Source: Bacteroidota bacterium (lineage in GTDB: Bacteria > Bacteroidota > Bacteroidia > 2-12-FULL-35-15). Taken from it: a stretch of DNA of 64,000 nt. Positions within the stretch are counted from its first letter, which is position 1, and each line of letters begins with the position of its first letter. Below the pieces are notes generated by a model that was not told the DNA's origin, searched no databases, and saw only the letters and a program-made list of their open reading frames with translations. Below are positions 16,162 to 25,151 of the stretch, in pieces. A program made the position numbers and the translations under genes. Location: contig JADKIU010000001.1 of the NCBI GenBank assembly GCA_016722565.1, forward strand, positions 62,001 through 126,000, written 5' to 3'.

Positions 16162-18825
16162 TTATTTGAAATTTTGACTAAAAAACTGTTCATATTCTAC
16201 AATGTTTTTGTCCTTATAAAATATGGTGTAATTGTCTGCCGAAATAACAAAAACCTGGTAGGTTCCTTCAACCAAATCCGATGTTAAGTCTTTCCGAGCG
16301 TTCATTGCTGTGAAATAATCCATTGCCTTTTCTTTCCCATCAAACGCTTTGATATTTACCATTTGGTGAGTGATATCTAAAAATAAACTGGAAATGGAAA
16401 TGTCGGCCGTGCTATATAACTCCGTATTAAAATCCGAAAGCTTGGTTTTAAACTTATTGATGTCTCCTTTTCCATTCTCAACAATAATTAAACAATAATA
16501 TTCACCATCTTCATTAAAAGCAAATTTTACACTTTTAACAGGAGGCGTTGTTTTTGTTGAATCAGAACTTGTTGCGACAGCAGGATTTTTTTGCTTTTTA
16601 ATCATGTCCAACATTTCCTGTGCCTTTTCTTTTACAGGATCTTTCGGATATTGAATAATCACACTTGTTAACGCGTTTTCAAAAGCCGTGATGTCTTGCG
16701 TGCGTCCAATACATAATGCTTTTAAAAAGCTGAATTTGGGTATTAAATTACTTTTAGAATAAAGCGAGTCTGCCTTTTTACAATTTTCATAGGCCTGCAA
16801 ATAGTTTCCGGAACCATATAGCTGATAGGTTTCGGTGTAAAACTTTTCTACTTGACTTTTGCTTGCAGCGATATCAGCCGCATAGCTCGGGTTTTTAATA
16901 ATGGTTGCATAATCCGAATCCGGATAATCTTTAAGGAGAAGATTTTTATAATAGTCTGCTTTCGGCTGATTGTTCATCGAAAGATAAATTCGATATAGCT
17001 GATAGTAGGTGGTTAGTTTGTATTTGTTTTCAGGATAGCGTTGCAACAATTCCTCAAACGACTCCACCGATTTCTGACTGTTCATCAACTGCTCCTTATA
17101 AATGGAACCTACATTATAATAAGCATCCACAATTCGAATGTTCGATTTTTCGAATGCTTCCAGAGTAAGTGGAATATTTTTTAGATAATAATTTTTATCC
17201 TTTTTGTTTTTTGTTTTCGACTTCGATGCTAAGGATGTTCCTCCATTTAATGTTTGGGCTGAATCACTAATATCCGTTACTCCATCTTCATTTACAGCAT
17301 TTGCAATTACCTGGTCTTTATCACTTCTTCTCCAGTTGTCTTCCAACTTACGATCACCCCATTTTTTTCTAAAGGAGGTTGCCCCAAAACTCATGGTGGT
17401 AGGATTATAAAACTGCCATGCCGATCCGGAAGACGCAACTTCATTCACAGGAGGAGTATTGTTAGACGCATTGGTCAGCGCAAGTAATCGTGCTTCCTCC
17501 TTTGCTTTTTCTTCCTCCTCCATTTTCGAAATCATATTTTCGATGGTGCGCTCACGTTCCTTATCACTCATTTTTCCTAAACGTTGTAAACTATCTTCGA
17601 GTGTAATGATGTTTAAGTTGGTCACCAATGCTGTCAAACTTTTTTTCTTTTCATCGATCACAACATAATCCACATAATCCTTTGGAAGCACAGTCATTGT
17701 GCTATCATAATTCGCTTGTGCATTTTTATAATCCGGCTTCTCAAAATAAATATCTGCACGTTTTAAATACGACAATGCCTTTTGTGTATTGTTGCTGGTA
17801 CTCGCTTTTATAGACTTTCCAAGGTAAGTAAGAGCTAATGGAATGTCGTTCTCCTTTTGAGCAATGTCTGCTAATGCATAATAAATCTGATCTTGAAATT
17901 CGATGTTCTTATCATCGCGCAACATTTTGTTCAATTGCTTTTTAATCACCTTGCTTCCACCGGAAGAGATATCATATAATTTCGCACGGTTGATTTGTGC
18001 ATTAAATGCCATGTCATAAGAAGGATGAAGTCCGGGAACCAACGAATAATAATAGGACGCCTTTTTATTGTCTTGCAACTTTTCATACACTTGGGCTAAA
18101 ACGTAAGTATAACGAGCCTTTGTTGCTTTTTTACGTGTAAGCGCAATCGCTTTTGTAAGGTGTTTAATAGATGCACTATAGTCTTCTCGTTTAATATGAT
18201 AATCGGCTGTTACCAATGCCAATTCCCTTTGAAACGATTTGTCAGTTGGGAAATCGGTTGCATTTCGTATCTCATCCAAACTCGCTTCTGTGAGCGAATA
18301 ACTTCCAATTTCATTGTTGGTGCGCATCATCCAAAGCATTCCGGTATACTTTGCTTCCGGATTGGGATAGATTCTGGCAACATATTCAAACGCTTCTAAA
18401 GCTGAAAACAAATCGCGTTTGTAAAAGTGAGCCTTCCCGATTAACACATAATTATTGTCAATCCATTTACAGGCATTCGGAATTTCTTTTTTTGATTTTT
18501 TTTCGGTGATGGTGTGACGCTGAATCACCAAGGATGATTTTTTTATTGTTTTATCACAATCACTAAAATAGGATTTTGCGGAAGTATTGTTGGTATAAAT
18601 AAACAGCGGAATGATTTTAGAAAAGTCGTCTTTGTTGGCTTTCTCAATCTTTTTAACTGTTTCTTTAATGTTTTCGTTTGAGTAATAATAGCCATTAAAA
18701 CGCGCAGTCATGTTATGCCAACCGCGGTGCATAAAGGTGTTTTTATTTGTTTTACAACCGTTTAAAACGAGTAGCAAACAAACAAACAAACTTACTTTTA
18801 AAAAATAATTACGTTTCGTTTTCAT
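16162..18825 (-). CDS. SprE/PorW-like T9SS TPR lipoprotein
   Basis: The protein from ATG 18825 has 887 residues. The upstream in-frame start at 18867 would put 14 extra residues before a clear lipoprotein signal (FLKVSLFVCLLLVLNGC), so the internal start is preferred. The mature N-terminus has the HRGWHNMTARFNGYYYSNE motif typical of the SprE/PorW family. Many TPR units follow (about 100-420 and 590-780), separated by a charged coiled-coil and Ser-rich linker. The C-terminal 110 residues form a separate domain. SprE/PorW is an outer-membrane-associated periplasmic lipoprotein required for type IX secretion and gliding. The window encodes several T9SS cargo proteins, consistent with this role. 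Confidence 0.85.
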   Translation of the reverse strand: MKTKRNYFLKVSLFVCLLLVLNGCKTNKNTFMHRGWHNMTARFNGYYYSNENIKETVKKIEKANKDDFSKIIPLFIYTNNTSAKSYFSDCDKTIKKSSLVIQRHTITEKKSKKEIPNACKWIDNNYVLIGKAHFYKRDLFSALEAFEYVARIYPNPEAKYTGMLWMMRTNNEIGSYSLTEASLDEIRNATDFPTDKSFQRELALVTADYHIKREDYSASIKHLTKAIALTRKKATKARYTYVLAQVYEKLQDNKKASYYYSLVPGLHPSYDMAFNAQINRAKLYDISSGGSKVIKKQLNKMLRDDKNIEFQDQIYYALADIAQKENDIPLALTYLGKSIKASTSNNTQKALSYLKRADIYFEKPDYKNAQANYDSTMTVLPKDYVDYVVIDEKKKSLTALVTNLNIITLEDSLQRLGKMSDKERERTIENMISKMEEEEKAKEEARLLALTNASNNTPPVNEVASSGSAWQFYNPTTMSFGATSFRKKWGDRKLEDNWRRSDKDQVIANAVNEDGVTDISDSAQTLNGGTSLASKSKTKNKKDKNYYLKNIPLTLEAFEKSNIRIVDAYYNVGSIYKEQLMNSQKSVESFEELLQRYPENKYKLTTYYQLYRIYLSMNNQPKADYYKNLLLKDYPDSDYATIIKNPSYAADIAASKSQVEKFYTETYQLYGSGNYLQAYENCKKADSLYSKSNLIPKFSFLKALCIGRTQDITAFENALTSVIIQYPKDPVKEKAQEMLDMIKKQKNPAVATSSDSTKTTPPVKSVKFAFNEDGEYYCLIIVENGKGDINKFKTKLSDFNTELYSTADISISSLFLDITHQMVNIKAFDGKEKAMDYFTAMNARKDLTSDLVEGTYQVFVISADNYTIFYKDKNIVEYEQFFSQNFK

Positions 18826-18896
18826 TCTGTATGTAAATTTCTGCATCAAAAATGGATTTAAAACCATTGTCGCAACACCTTATAACTGCAGAATCG

Positions 18897-18904
18897 CAAA
18901 AATA
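18897..18904 (-). promoter_or_regulatory. Candidate -7 element for sprE-bactofilin-atp
   Basis: On the minus strand TATTTTTG fits the Bacteroidota TAnnTTTG -7 motif. A TTTG lies 24 bases upstream, slightly further than usual. The transcript would have a leader of about 65 bases before the SprE start. Confidence 0.4.
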
Positions 18905-19019
18905 TTTTATTTTTCTCTAAAAACGACACAAAATACTAATTATTCCTCAATATGAGGGGATTTAACACGAGAATTTATGCTCCTTTTAACCAAATTATTT
19001 TGCGATATTTGTAGCTTAT

Positions 19020-19889
19020 ATGAGCGAACAAAAGGAAAATAAGAAGAAATTTTTGCAACGATTGCGTCATCGCTACCGATTGGTGGTGATGAATGACGAT
19101 ACGTTTGAAGAAAATTTCTCGCTTCGCTTAACTCCATTGGGGTTAGTAATTTTGCTCGGCTCTGTTACCATTGTGATGGTGATGTTGGTAACCTCATTAA
19201 TCGCTTTTACACCTTTGCGCGAATACATCCCCGGTTATGCGGATGTGGGTATGCGAAGAGAATTGATTAATCTGACCATGCGTTCCGATTCATTGGAGCA
19301 AGCACTTATTGAACAAAATTTATTCAACGAAAATCTGGCCCATGTGCTTCGTGGAGACCTCAAAACAGATACTACTCAAAATCAACCGGACAAAAGCAAA
19401 GAATACGAAAAACTGAAATTATCGGCTTCACAAAAGGAAGCACAATTAAAGTCTTCTATTGAGTCGCAAGACAAGTACAGTTTAGCCTACGGAGCAGAAA
19501 GCAGTAAAAGTGGGATTAGTAATTTCTTCTTTTTTACCCCCATTAAAGGGGTTGTCTCTGATCAATTTAAAAGCAAAGAGCGCCATTACGGAGTAGATAT
19601 TGTTGGCCCGGAAAACGAACCCATCAAAGCAACGTTAGACGGAACAGTTATTCTCGCAACCTGGTCGTCAGAAACCGGCTATACAATTACTGTTCAACAT
19701 ACAAACAATCTTATATCCGTCTACAAACACAATTCGGTATTATTAAAAAAAGTAGGCGATTATGTTAAGGCGGGTGAAGCAATTGCCATTATTGGTAATT
19801 CGGGCGAACAAACAACCGGTCCGCATTTGCATTTTGAATTGTGGTACAATGGAAGCGCGATTGATCCGCAAGGATACATGGTTTTTTGA
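19020..19889 (+). CDS. M23 family metallopeptidase, membrane anchored
   Basis: The 289-residue protein has a cytoplasmic basic N-terminus, one membrane helix (about 40-64), a coiled-coil region (about 85-150) and a C-terminal LytM/M23 domain. The zinc ligands are visible in HYGVD and HLHFE, with GNSGEQTTGPHLHF. These enzymes cut peptidoglycan cross-bridges or act as activators when ligands are missing; here the motifs are complete. An N-terminal FLQRLRHRYRLVVMNDDTFEE segment is common in Bacteroidota homologues. A near-consensus -7 GATATTTG lies just upstream, at 19006-19013. It is divergent from the SprE operon. Confidence 0.9.
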   Translation: MSEQKENKKKFLQRLRHRYRLVVMNDDTFEENFSLRLTPLGLVILLGSVTIVMVMLVTSLIAFTPLREYIPGYADVGMRRELINLTMRSDSLEQALIEQNLFNENLAHVLRGDLKTDTTQNQPDKSKEYEKLKLSASQKEAQLKSSIESQDKYSLAYGAESSKSGISNFFFFTPIKGVVSDQFKSKERHYGVDIVGPENEPIKATLDGTVILATWSSETGYTITVQHTNNLISVYKHNSVLLKKVGDYVKAGEAIAIIGNSGEQTTGPHLHFELWYNGSAIDPQGYMVF

Positions 19890-19987
19890 TGGAACGCAGA
19901 TAAAACGGATAAAACAGATTTAAACGGGTTTTATTGTACTCTGTTTGCAAATTGATTGGGTGTTTAAAATGATTTACCAAAACGAAA

Positions 19988-21142
19988 TTGTCAGATAAAA
20001 AAAACATAGCAATACTTGGAAGTACCGGTTCTATTGGAACACAGGCGCTTGATGTGATTCGTGCGAACAAAGAAGCATTTACTGTTGAGGTGTTAACCGG
20101 CAATGGAAATGCCGATTTGCTCATCCAACAAGCCATCGAATTTGACCCCAACACAGTTGTAATTGCGGATGAAAGCAAATACCAATACGTTAAACAAGCG
20201 TTGTCGGCTCACGATATTAAAGTTTTTGCCGGAAACAAAGCCATTGCAGAGGTGGTGCAAATGGACAGCATTGACATGGTATTGGCGGCCATTGTTGGTT
20301 ATGCAGGCTTGGAATCTACTCTTTCTGCAATCAAAGCCGGTAAACAAATTGCCTTGGCAAACAAAGAAACACTGGTTGTTGCTGGAGACATTGTAACGGC
20401 ACTCGCAAAAGAAAAAGGCGTGAATCTTTATCCGGTGGATTCTGAACACTCCGCTATCTTTCAATGCTTAGCCGGTGAATTTCACAACCCGATTGAAAAA
20501 ATATATTTAACCGCTTCTGGTGGACCGTTTAGAGGAAAAGACACGACATTTTTAAAGTCCGTAAAAAAAGAACAAGCACTCAAACATCCCAACTGGGAAA
20601 TGGGTGCAAAAATCACCATCGACTCGGCATCCCTAATGAACAAGGGGCTTGAAGTGATTGAAGCAAAATGGTTGTTCGGCTTAAAACCCGAACAAATTGA
20701 TGTGATTGTTCATCCACAAAGCATCGTCCACTCGCTTGTTCAATTTACCGATGGGAGTATGAAAGCACAAATGGGCCTCCCCGACATGAAGCTCCCAATA
20801 CAATATGCAATGGGATATCCCGATAGAATTAAATCGGATTTTCCACGTTTTGATTTTTTAACATATCCGCAACTTACATTTGAACCAGCCGATACAAAAA
20901 CATTTCGTAATCTTGCACTTGCGTTTGAAGCGATGCACAAAGGTGGAAACGCCCCTTGTGTATTAAATGCCGCAAACGAAATTGCTGTTGCAGCATTTTT
21001 AAAAGACAAAATTGGTTTTTTACAAATGAGTGATGTGGTAGAAAAGTGCTTGCAAACTGTTGCCCATATTGCCAAACCAAGTTATGAAGATTATGTGGAG
21101 ACCGATAAGGAAACAAGAAGAATTTCAGAAAAGATGATTTAG
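19988..21142 (+). CDS. dxr: 1-deoxy-D-xylulose 5-phosphate reductoisomerase (TTG start)
   Basis: The 384-residue enzyme converts DOXP to MEP with NADPH in the MEP isoprenoid pathway. The N-terminal NADPH motif GSTGSIGTQALDV, the metal/substrate residues in PVDSEHSAI and SGGPFRG, and the catalytic loop with MGAKITIDSASLMNKGLEVIEA and VHPQSIVHSLV are all present. The frame has a stop (TGA at 19970-19972) shortly upstream and no ATG, so TTG at 19988 is the best start and gives the normal MSDKKNIAILGSTGS beginning. rseP follows after a palindromic repeat. Confidence 0.96.
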   Translation: MSDKKNIAILGSTGSIGTQALDVIRANKEAFTVEVLTGNGNADLLIQQAIEFDPNTVVIADESKYQYVKQALSAHDIKVFAGNKAIAEVVQMDSIDMVLAAIVGYAGLESTLSAIKAGKQIALANKETLVVAGDIVTALAKEKGVNLYPVDSEHSAIFQCLAGEFHNPIEKIYLTASGGPFRGKDTTFLKSVKKEQALKHPNWEMGAKITIDSASLMNKGLEVIEAKWLFGLKPEQIDVIVHPQSIVHSLVQFTDGSMKAQMGLPDMKLPIQYAMGYPDRIKSDFPRFDFLTYPQLTFEPADTKTFRNLALAFEAMHKGGNAPCVLNAANEIAVAAFLKDKIGFLQMSDVVEKCLQTVAHIAKPSYEDYVETDKETRRISEKMI

Positions 21143-21151
21143 TTATAAATC

Positions 21152-21234
21152 GTCATACCGTGCCACGACACGGTATCTCATTATTAAGCACACGTTTGCC
21201 AATTGGCAGATCCCGTGTCGTAGCGCGGGATGAC
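21152..21234. repeat. Long imperfect inverted repeat between dxr and rseP
   Basis: Two 27-base arms (21152-21178 and 21208-21234) are inverted copies with only a few differences, sharing the core CACGACACGG/CCGTGTCGTAG. The ends are GTCAT and ATGAC. The loop is 29 bases. It resembles a REP/MITE-like palindromic element and could fold into a strong mRNA hairpin. Its GC content is higher than the flanks. Confidence 0.7.
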
Positions 21235-21264
21235 AGTTAATATTTTAATTAGTTATCCGTAACC

Positions 21265-22581
21265 ATGTTAGTACAAGTAGCACAATTTATTTTAAGTCTT
21301 TCTATCCTAATCGTATTACACGAGTTGGGACATTTTATTCCTGCTCGTATTTTTAAAACTCGCGTTGAGAAATTTTATTTATTCTTTGACCCTTACTTTT
21401 CTCTTTTCAAAGTTAAAAAAGGAGATACAGAATATGGTATCGGCTGGTTGCCATTAGGTGGATACGTAAAAATATCCGGAATGATTGATGAGTCGATGGA
21501 CAAAGAGCAAATGAAATTACCTCCGCAAGACTGGGAATTCCGATCAAAACCGGCTTGGCAGCGTTTAATTATTATGGTAGGCGGTGTAACCGTGAATGTA
21601 ATATTAGGCGTGTTAATTTATGCAATGGTGCTGTTTGCATGGGGCGAAGAATATCTTCCAACAGAAAATGTAAAATATGGAATTGCTTGTGATTCACTCG
21701 CATTAAAAATGGGATTGAAAGATGGAGATAAAATCTTGGCCGTTGGAAACAAGCCCGTAGAAAGCTTTTCAAGAATTACAGGTGAAATTGTATTGGGGCA
21801 AGTTAAAACCATTCAAGTAGAACGCGATGGCCAGAAAATGGACATCAATGTTACGGACGACAACATCAGCGAAATGATTAAGCGCAATAAAAGTCCATTA
21901 ATTGCACCACGCATTCCATGTTTTATTGATTCTCTTATACCGGGACTTCCTGCCGAAAAAATGCATCTTAAAAAAGGAGATCAAATTGTTGCAATCAATA
22001 ATAAACCTACTCCTTTCTATAATGATGTAACGAGTATCATAAAATCAAATGTTTATACTGTTGCAAACATTGAAGTGTTGCGAGGTTCCGATACTGTATT
22101 AATTCGTACGCCTATAAATGGTGATGGACAAATCGGATTTTATCCTACACCCATCAATAAATTTTTAACACTTGATACGATCAACTACACCTTTTTTGAA
22201 GCGTTCCCAGCAGGTATAGCGAAAGCAAAAAAGACATTTGTTGATTACATCAAACAGTTTTCTGTGATTTTTACTGTAAAAGACGCACACAAACAATTGG
22301 GCGGATTTGGTACCATTGCCTCTGCATATAGCAAAGAATGGGACTGGGAAAACTTCTGGGGATTCACTGCTTTCTTAAGTATTGCACTTGCTATCATGAA
22401 CATTTTACCAATACCGGCATTGGATGGCGGACATGTGATGTTCTTATTGTACGAAGTGATTACACGCAGAAAACCGAATGAAAAATTTATGGAATATGCA
22501 CAATATGTAGGTATGTTTTTGTTGCTGGCATTGTTGTTGTATGCAAATGGAAACGATATCTATCGCGCAATTTTCGGATAA
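21265..22581 (+). CDS. rseP: RseP-type site-2 protease (M50)
   Basis: The 438-residue membrane protease has the zinc motif HELGH at about residues 20-24, the C-terminal LDGGH motif near 390 and two PDZ regions in between. It cleaves transmembrane anti-sigma factors and remnant signal peptides within the inner membrane. The order dxr-rseP is widespread in bacteria. The next gene starts 20 bases downstream and encodes an exported protein, so the two are probably co-transcribed. Confidence 0.95.
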   Translation: MLVQVAQFILSLSILIVLHELGHFIPARIFKTRVEKFYLFFDPYFSLFKVKKGDTEYGIGWLPLGGYVKISGMIDESMDKEQMKLPPQDWEFRSKPAWQRLIIMVGGVTVNVILGVLIYAMVLFAWGEEYLPTENVKYGIACDSLALKMGLKDGDKILAVGNKPVESFSRITGEIVLGQVKTIQVERDGQKMDINVTDDNISEMIKRNKSPLIAPRIPCFIDSLIPGLPAEKMHLKKGDQIVAINNKPTPFYNDVTSIIKSNVYTVANIEVLRGSDTVLIRTPINGDGQIGFYPTPINKFLTLDTINYTFFEAFPAGIAKAKKTFVDYIKQFSVIFTVKDAHKQLGGFGTIASAYSKEWDWENFWGFTAFLSIALAIMNILPIPALDGGHVMFLLYEVITRRKPNEKFMEYAQYVGMFLLLALLLYANGNDIYRAIFG

Positions 22582-22601
22582 AATTTTGTACCTTTAACAG
22601 G

Positions 22602-23386
22602 ATGATTTCATTAAAAAAATATTTCTTTTTTTTCATTTTTATTGCTTCTTCCGCATCTTCCTTTGCTCAAGAAGGAACCCGCACGAATGAAACTGCCGGA
22701 AAAACATTGACCGGAAAAATTTGTTTGGTTCCCTTCGAACCCAAATTATACATGAGCGAGATTGACCAAAAAGTCAATCAAGCTACAAAATGGGATTGGG
22801 AAACGATTCGTGAGTATTTCAGACATCAGCTGGATGCCCAATTGAAATTAAAATTGCAAAGCACTTTCCCGGTTTTAACCTTTTATGCAGATTCTGCAAA
22901 AATGGCAAAAGACCTTGATTTTACCTACAATTCAACCGGCTTGTCCTACGACCTGGTAAGCAAGCCAACCGATGCAAAAGCGCCCAAAACCACCAAAACA
23001 GGAATTTCAAACGGGCAAATCACTGTAGAACAAAACAGCGATAAAAAATTTATGAATACCAAACTCACCAATGCCGAGGTGATTGCGTATCTAAACAAAA
23101 AATATTTGAGCGAATATTTTGTTTTTGTAAACCAACTAGACATAAAAACGACTTGAACTCCTATGATATCGCTACCGATAGCTATCAACGAGAAGTTACT
23201 GTTCATTATTCGATTTTAGATGCTACCGGAAAAACAATCAATGCAGGAGTAGCCACCTCTCGCTTTTCGTCTATGGAAAACAATCCTAAAAAAATTGTTG
23301 CCCTTTGCTTCTCTCCTATTGCAACCTATATTGCCGCTAAGTTTACCGCTACGGTAAATCCGAAAACTACAAGTACAAAAAACTAG
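22602..23386 (+). pseudogene. Exported protein gene with a one-base frameshift near 23148
   Basis: The first frame (22602-23156) encodes a signal peptide and 184 residues. It reads NQLDIK, then shifts out of frame at AAAAA and stops. The second frame continues immediately (NSYDIATDSYQREVTVHYSI...) to 23386. Adding one A to the five-A run at 23144-23148 restores one 261-residue protein (DIKNDLNSYDIA). The product is a conserved-looking exported protein that I cannot name. The error may be a sequencing slip in a homopolymer or a real recent mutation. A -1 ribosomal slip is possible but there is no good slippery heptamer. Confidence 0.75.
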
Positions 23387-23462
23387 TCGAATTTTTCTTG
23401 AATTAAGCGTTTCCGTCCCCCTTTTTCCTTAAATTTGCTTTCCCAACAAAAAAACAAATGCT

Positions 23463-25019
23463 ATGTCGGAAACATTAACAAAACAATCTTTTGGAATAGA
23501 AGCTGTTCTGAAAGAATTAGGTATCAAAGAAAATAATTACGGTGCATCTACCGGATTAAAACATACTTCCACAAAAGGAAAAAAAATCGATTCGTATTCT
23601 CCGGTTGACGGAAAATTAATTGGTTGTGTAAATGCTGCTACAGCAGAAGATTATACCAACGTGATGAAGGCTGCTGATGAGGCTTTCAAAACATGGCGAT
23701 TAATGCCTGCACCAAAACGTGGAGAAATTGTTCGTCAAATGGGCGACCAATTGCGTAAATACAAAGAACCTCTTGGAAAATTGGTTTCCTACGAAATGGG
23801 AAAGAGCTTGCAAGAAGGATTAGGTGAAGTTCAAGAGATGATTGATATCTGTGATTTCGCAGTTGGATTATCTCGTCAACTATACGGATTAACGATGCAC
23901 AGTGAACGCCCAATGCACCGCATGTACGAGCAATGGCATCCGTTTGGTGTTGTAGGAATTATTTCTGCATTTAATTTCCCTGTTGCTGTATGGAGCTGGA
24001 ATGCTGCGTTGGCATGGGTATGTGGAGATGTTTGTATTTGGAAACCAAGTTCGAAAACTCCTTTGTGTGCAATTGCTTGTCAGAATATCATTGCAGACGT
24101 TTTAAAGAAAAACAATGTTCCGGAAGGAGTAAGCTGTTTAGTAATTGGAAACGAATCCGGTGATTTAATCAACAACGATAAACGTATCCCATTGGTTTCT
24201 TTTACGGGTTCTACACGTATTGGACGACACGTATCAAAAACCGTAGCAGAACGTTTTGGAAATACCATTTTAGAATTGGGTGGAAACAATGCAATTATTA
24301 TTTCTGAACATTCTGATTTAAGCATGGTGTTGGTAGGTTCGGTGTTTGGTGCTGTAGGAACAGCCGGACAACGTTGTACATCTACGCGCAGATTAATCAT
24401 CCACGAAAGTGTTTACGATAAAACCATTGCTGTTTTGAAAAATGCATACGGCCAATTAAAAATTGGAAATCCATTGGATTCAAACAATCACGTTGGTCCG
24501 TTGATTGATCAAAATGCAACCAAAGATTATTTGAATGCGATTGAAAAAGCAAAACAAGAAGGCGGAAAAATGATTGTGGATGGTGGTGTATTAACAGGAG
24601 AAGGATATGAAAGTGGCTGTTATGTGAAACCATGCATCATTGAAGCAAAAAACGAATATCACATTGTTCAAGAAGAAACTTTTGCTCCTATTTTATATGT
24701 GATGAAATACACAACCATTGAAGAGGCAATTGCAATGCAAAATGGCGTTCCTCAAGGTTTATCATCATCTATCTTCACCAACAACATGCGTGAAATGGAA
24801 CTGTTCTTATCACATGCAGGTTCAGATTGCGGAATTGCAAACGTAAACATTGGAACTTCCGGAGCGGAGATTGGTGGTGCATTTGGTGGAGAAAAAGAAA
24901 CCGGTGGCGGTCGTGAATCCGGTTCAGATGCTTGGAAAGCTTATATGCGCAGACAAACAAATACGATTAACTACGGAACAAGTTTGCCGTTGGCACAAGG
25001 AATTAATTTTAATATTTAG
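23463..25019 (+). CDS. ALDH7-family dehydrogenase (alpha-aminoadipate semialdehyde dehydrogenase-like)
   Basis: The 518-residue protein belongs to the aldehyde dehydrogenase superfamily. Asn in AFNFPVAVWSWN, the Glu in LELGGNN and the nucleophile Cys in GTAGQRCTSTRR are visible. The segments EQWHPFGVVGIISAFNFPVA and IGTSGAEIGGAFGGEKETGGGRESGSD are hallmarks of the ALDH7/antiquitin branch. That branch oxidises alpha-aminoadipate semialdehyde to aminoadipate in lysine breakdown, using NAD. Substrate assignment rests on subfamily resemblance. The gene is alone in its transcription unit. TAAATTTG upstream fits a -7 element. Confidence 0.9.
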   Translation: MSETLTKQSFGIEAVLKELGIKENNYGASTGLKHTSTKGKKIDSYSPVDGKLIGCVNAATAEDYTNVMKAADEAFKTWRLMPAPKRGEIVRQMGDQLRKYKEPLGKLVSYEMGKSLQEGLGEVQEMIDICDFAVGLSRQLYGLTMHSERPMHRMYEQWHPFGVVGIISAFNFPVAVWSWNAALAWVCGDVCIWKPSSKTPLCAIACQNIIADVLKKNNVPEGVSCLVIGNESGDLINNDKRIPLVSFTGSTRIGRHVSKTVAERFGNTILELGGNNAIIISEHSDLSMVLVGSVFGAVGTAGQRCTSTRRLIIHESVYDKTIAVLKNAYGQLKIGNPLDSNNHVGPLIDQNATKDYLNAIEKAKQEGGKMIVDGGVLTGEGYESGCYVKPCIIEAKNEYHIVQEETFAPILYVMKYTTIEEAIAMQNGVPQGLSSSIFTNNMREMELFLSHAGSDCGIANVNIGTSGAEIGGAFGGEKETGGGRESGSDAWKAYMRRQTNTINYGTSLPLAQGINFNI

Positions 25020-25020
25020 A

Positions 25021-25140
25021 CCTCTCCCCAGCCCTCTCCTTGTTCAAGGAGAGGGAGTGAGACTAGTTTTAAAACAATATTTCGAAGCACTCAACATCTT
25101 CTCGTCACCCTGAGCGGAGTCGAATGGGTTAGAGAAATCA
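25021..25140. repeat. Pair of palindromic repeats, families A and B
   Basis: CCCTCTCCTTG and CAAGGAGAGGG (25032-25055) form an 11-bp stem with a two-base loop, preceded by CCTCTCCCCAG; this is family A, also at 2054-2085. At 25104-25140 the sequence CGTCACCCTGAGCGGAGTCG followed by GAGAAATCA matches family B at 2367-2421 in part. Both sit between unrelated genes and are probably dispersed intergenic repeats. Confidence 0.55.
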
Positions 25141-25151
25141 ATCACACATAA

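Noticed and set aside
23100..23160. Programmed -1 frameshift at the A run
   Set aside because: No slippery heptamer in the right frame and no downstream pseudoknot are seen; an indel in the run is simpler.
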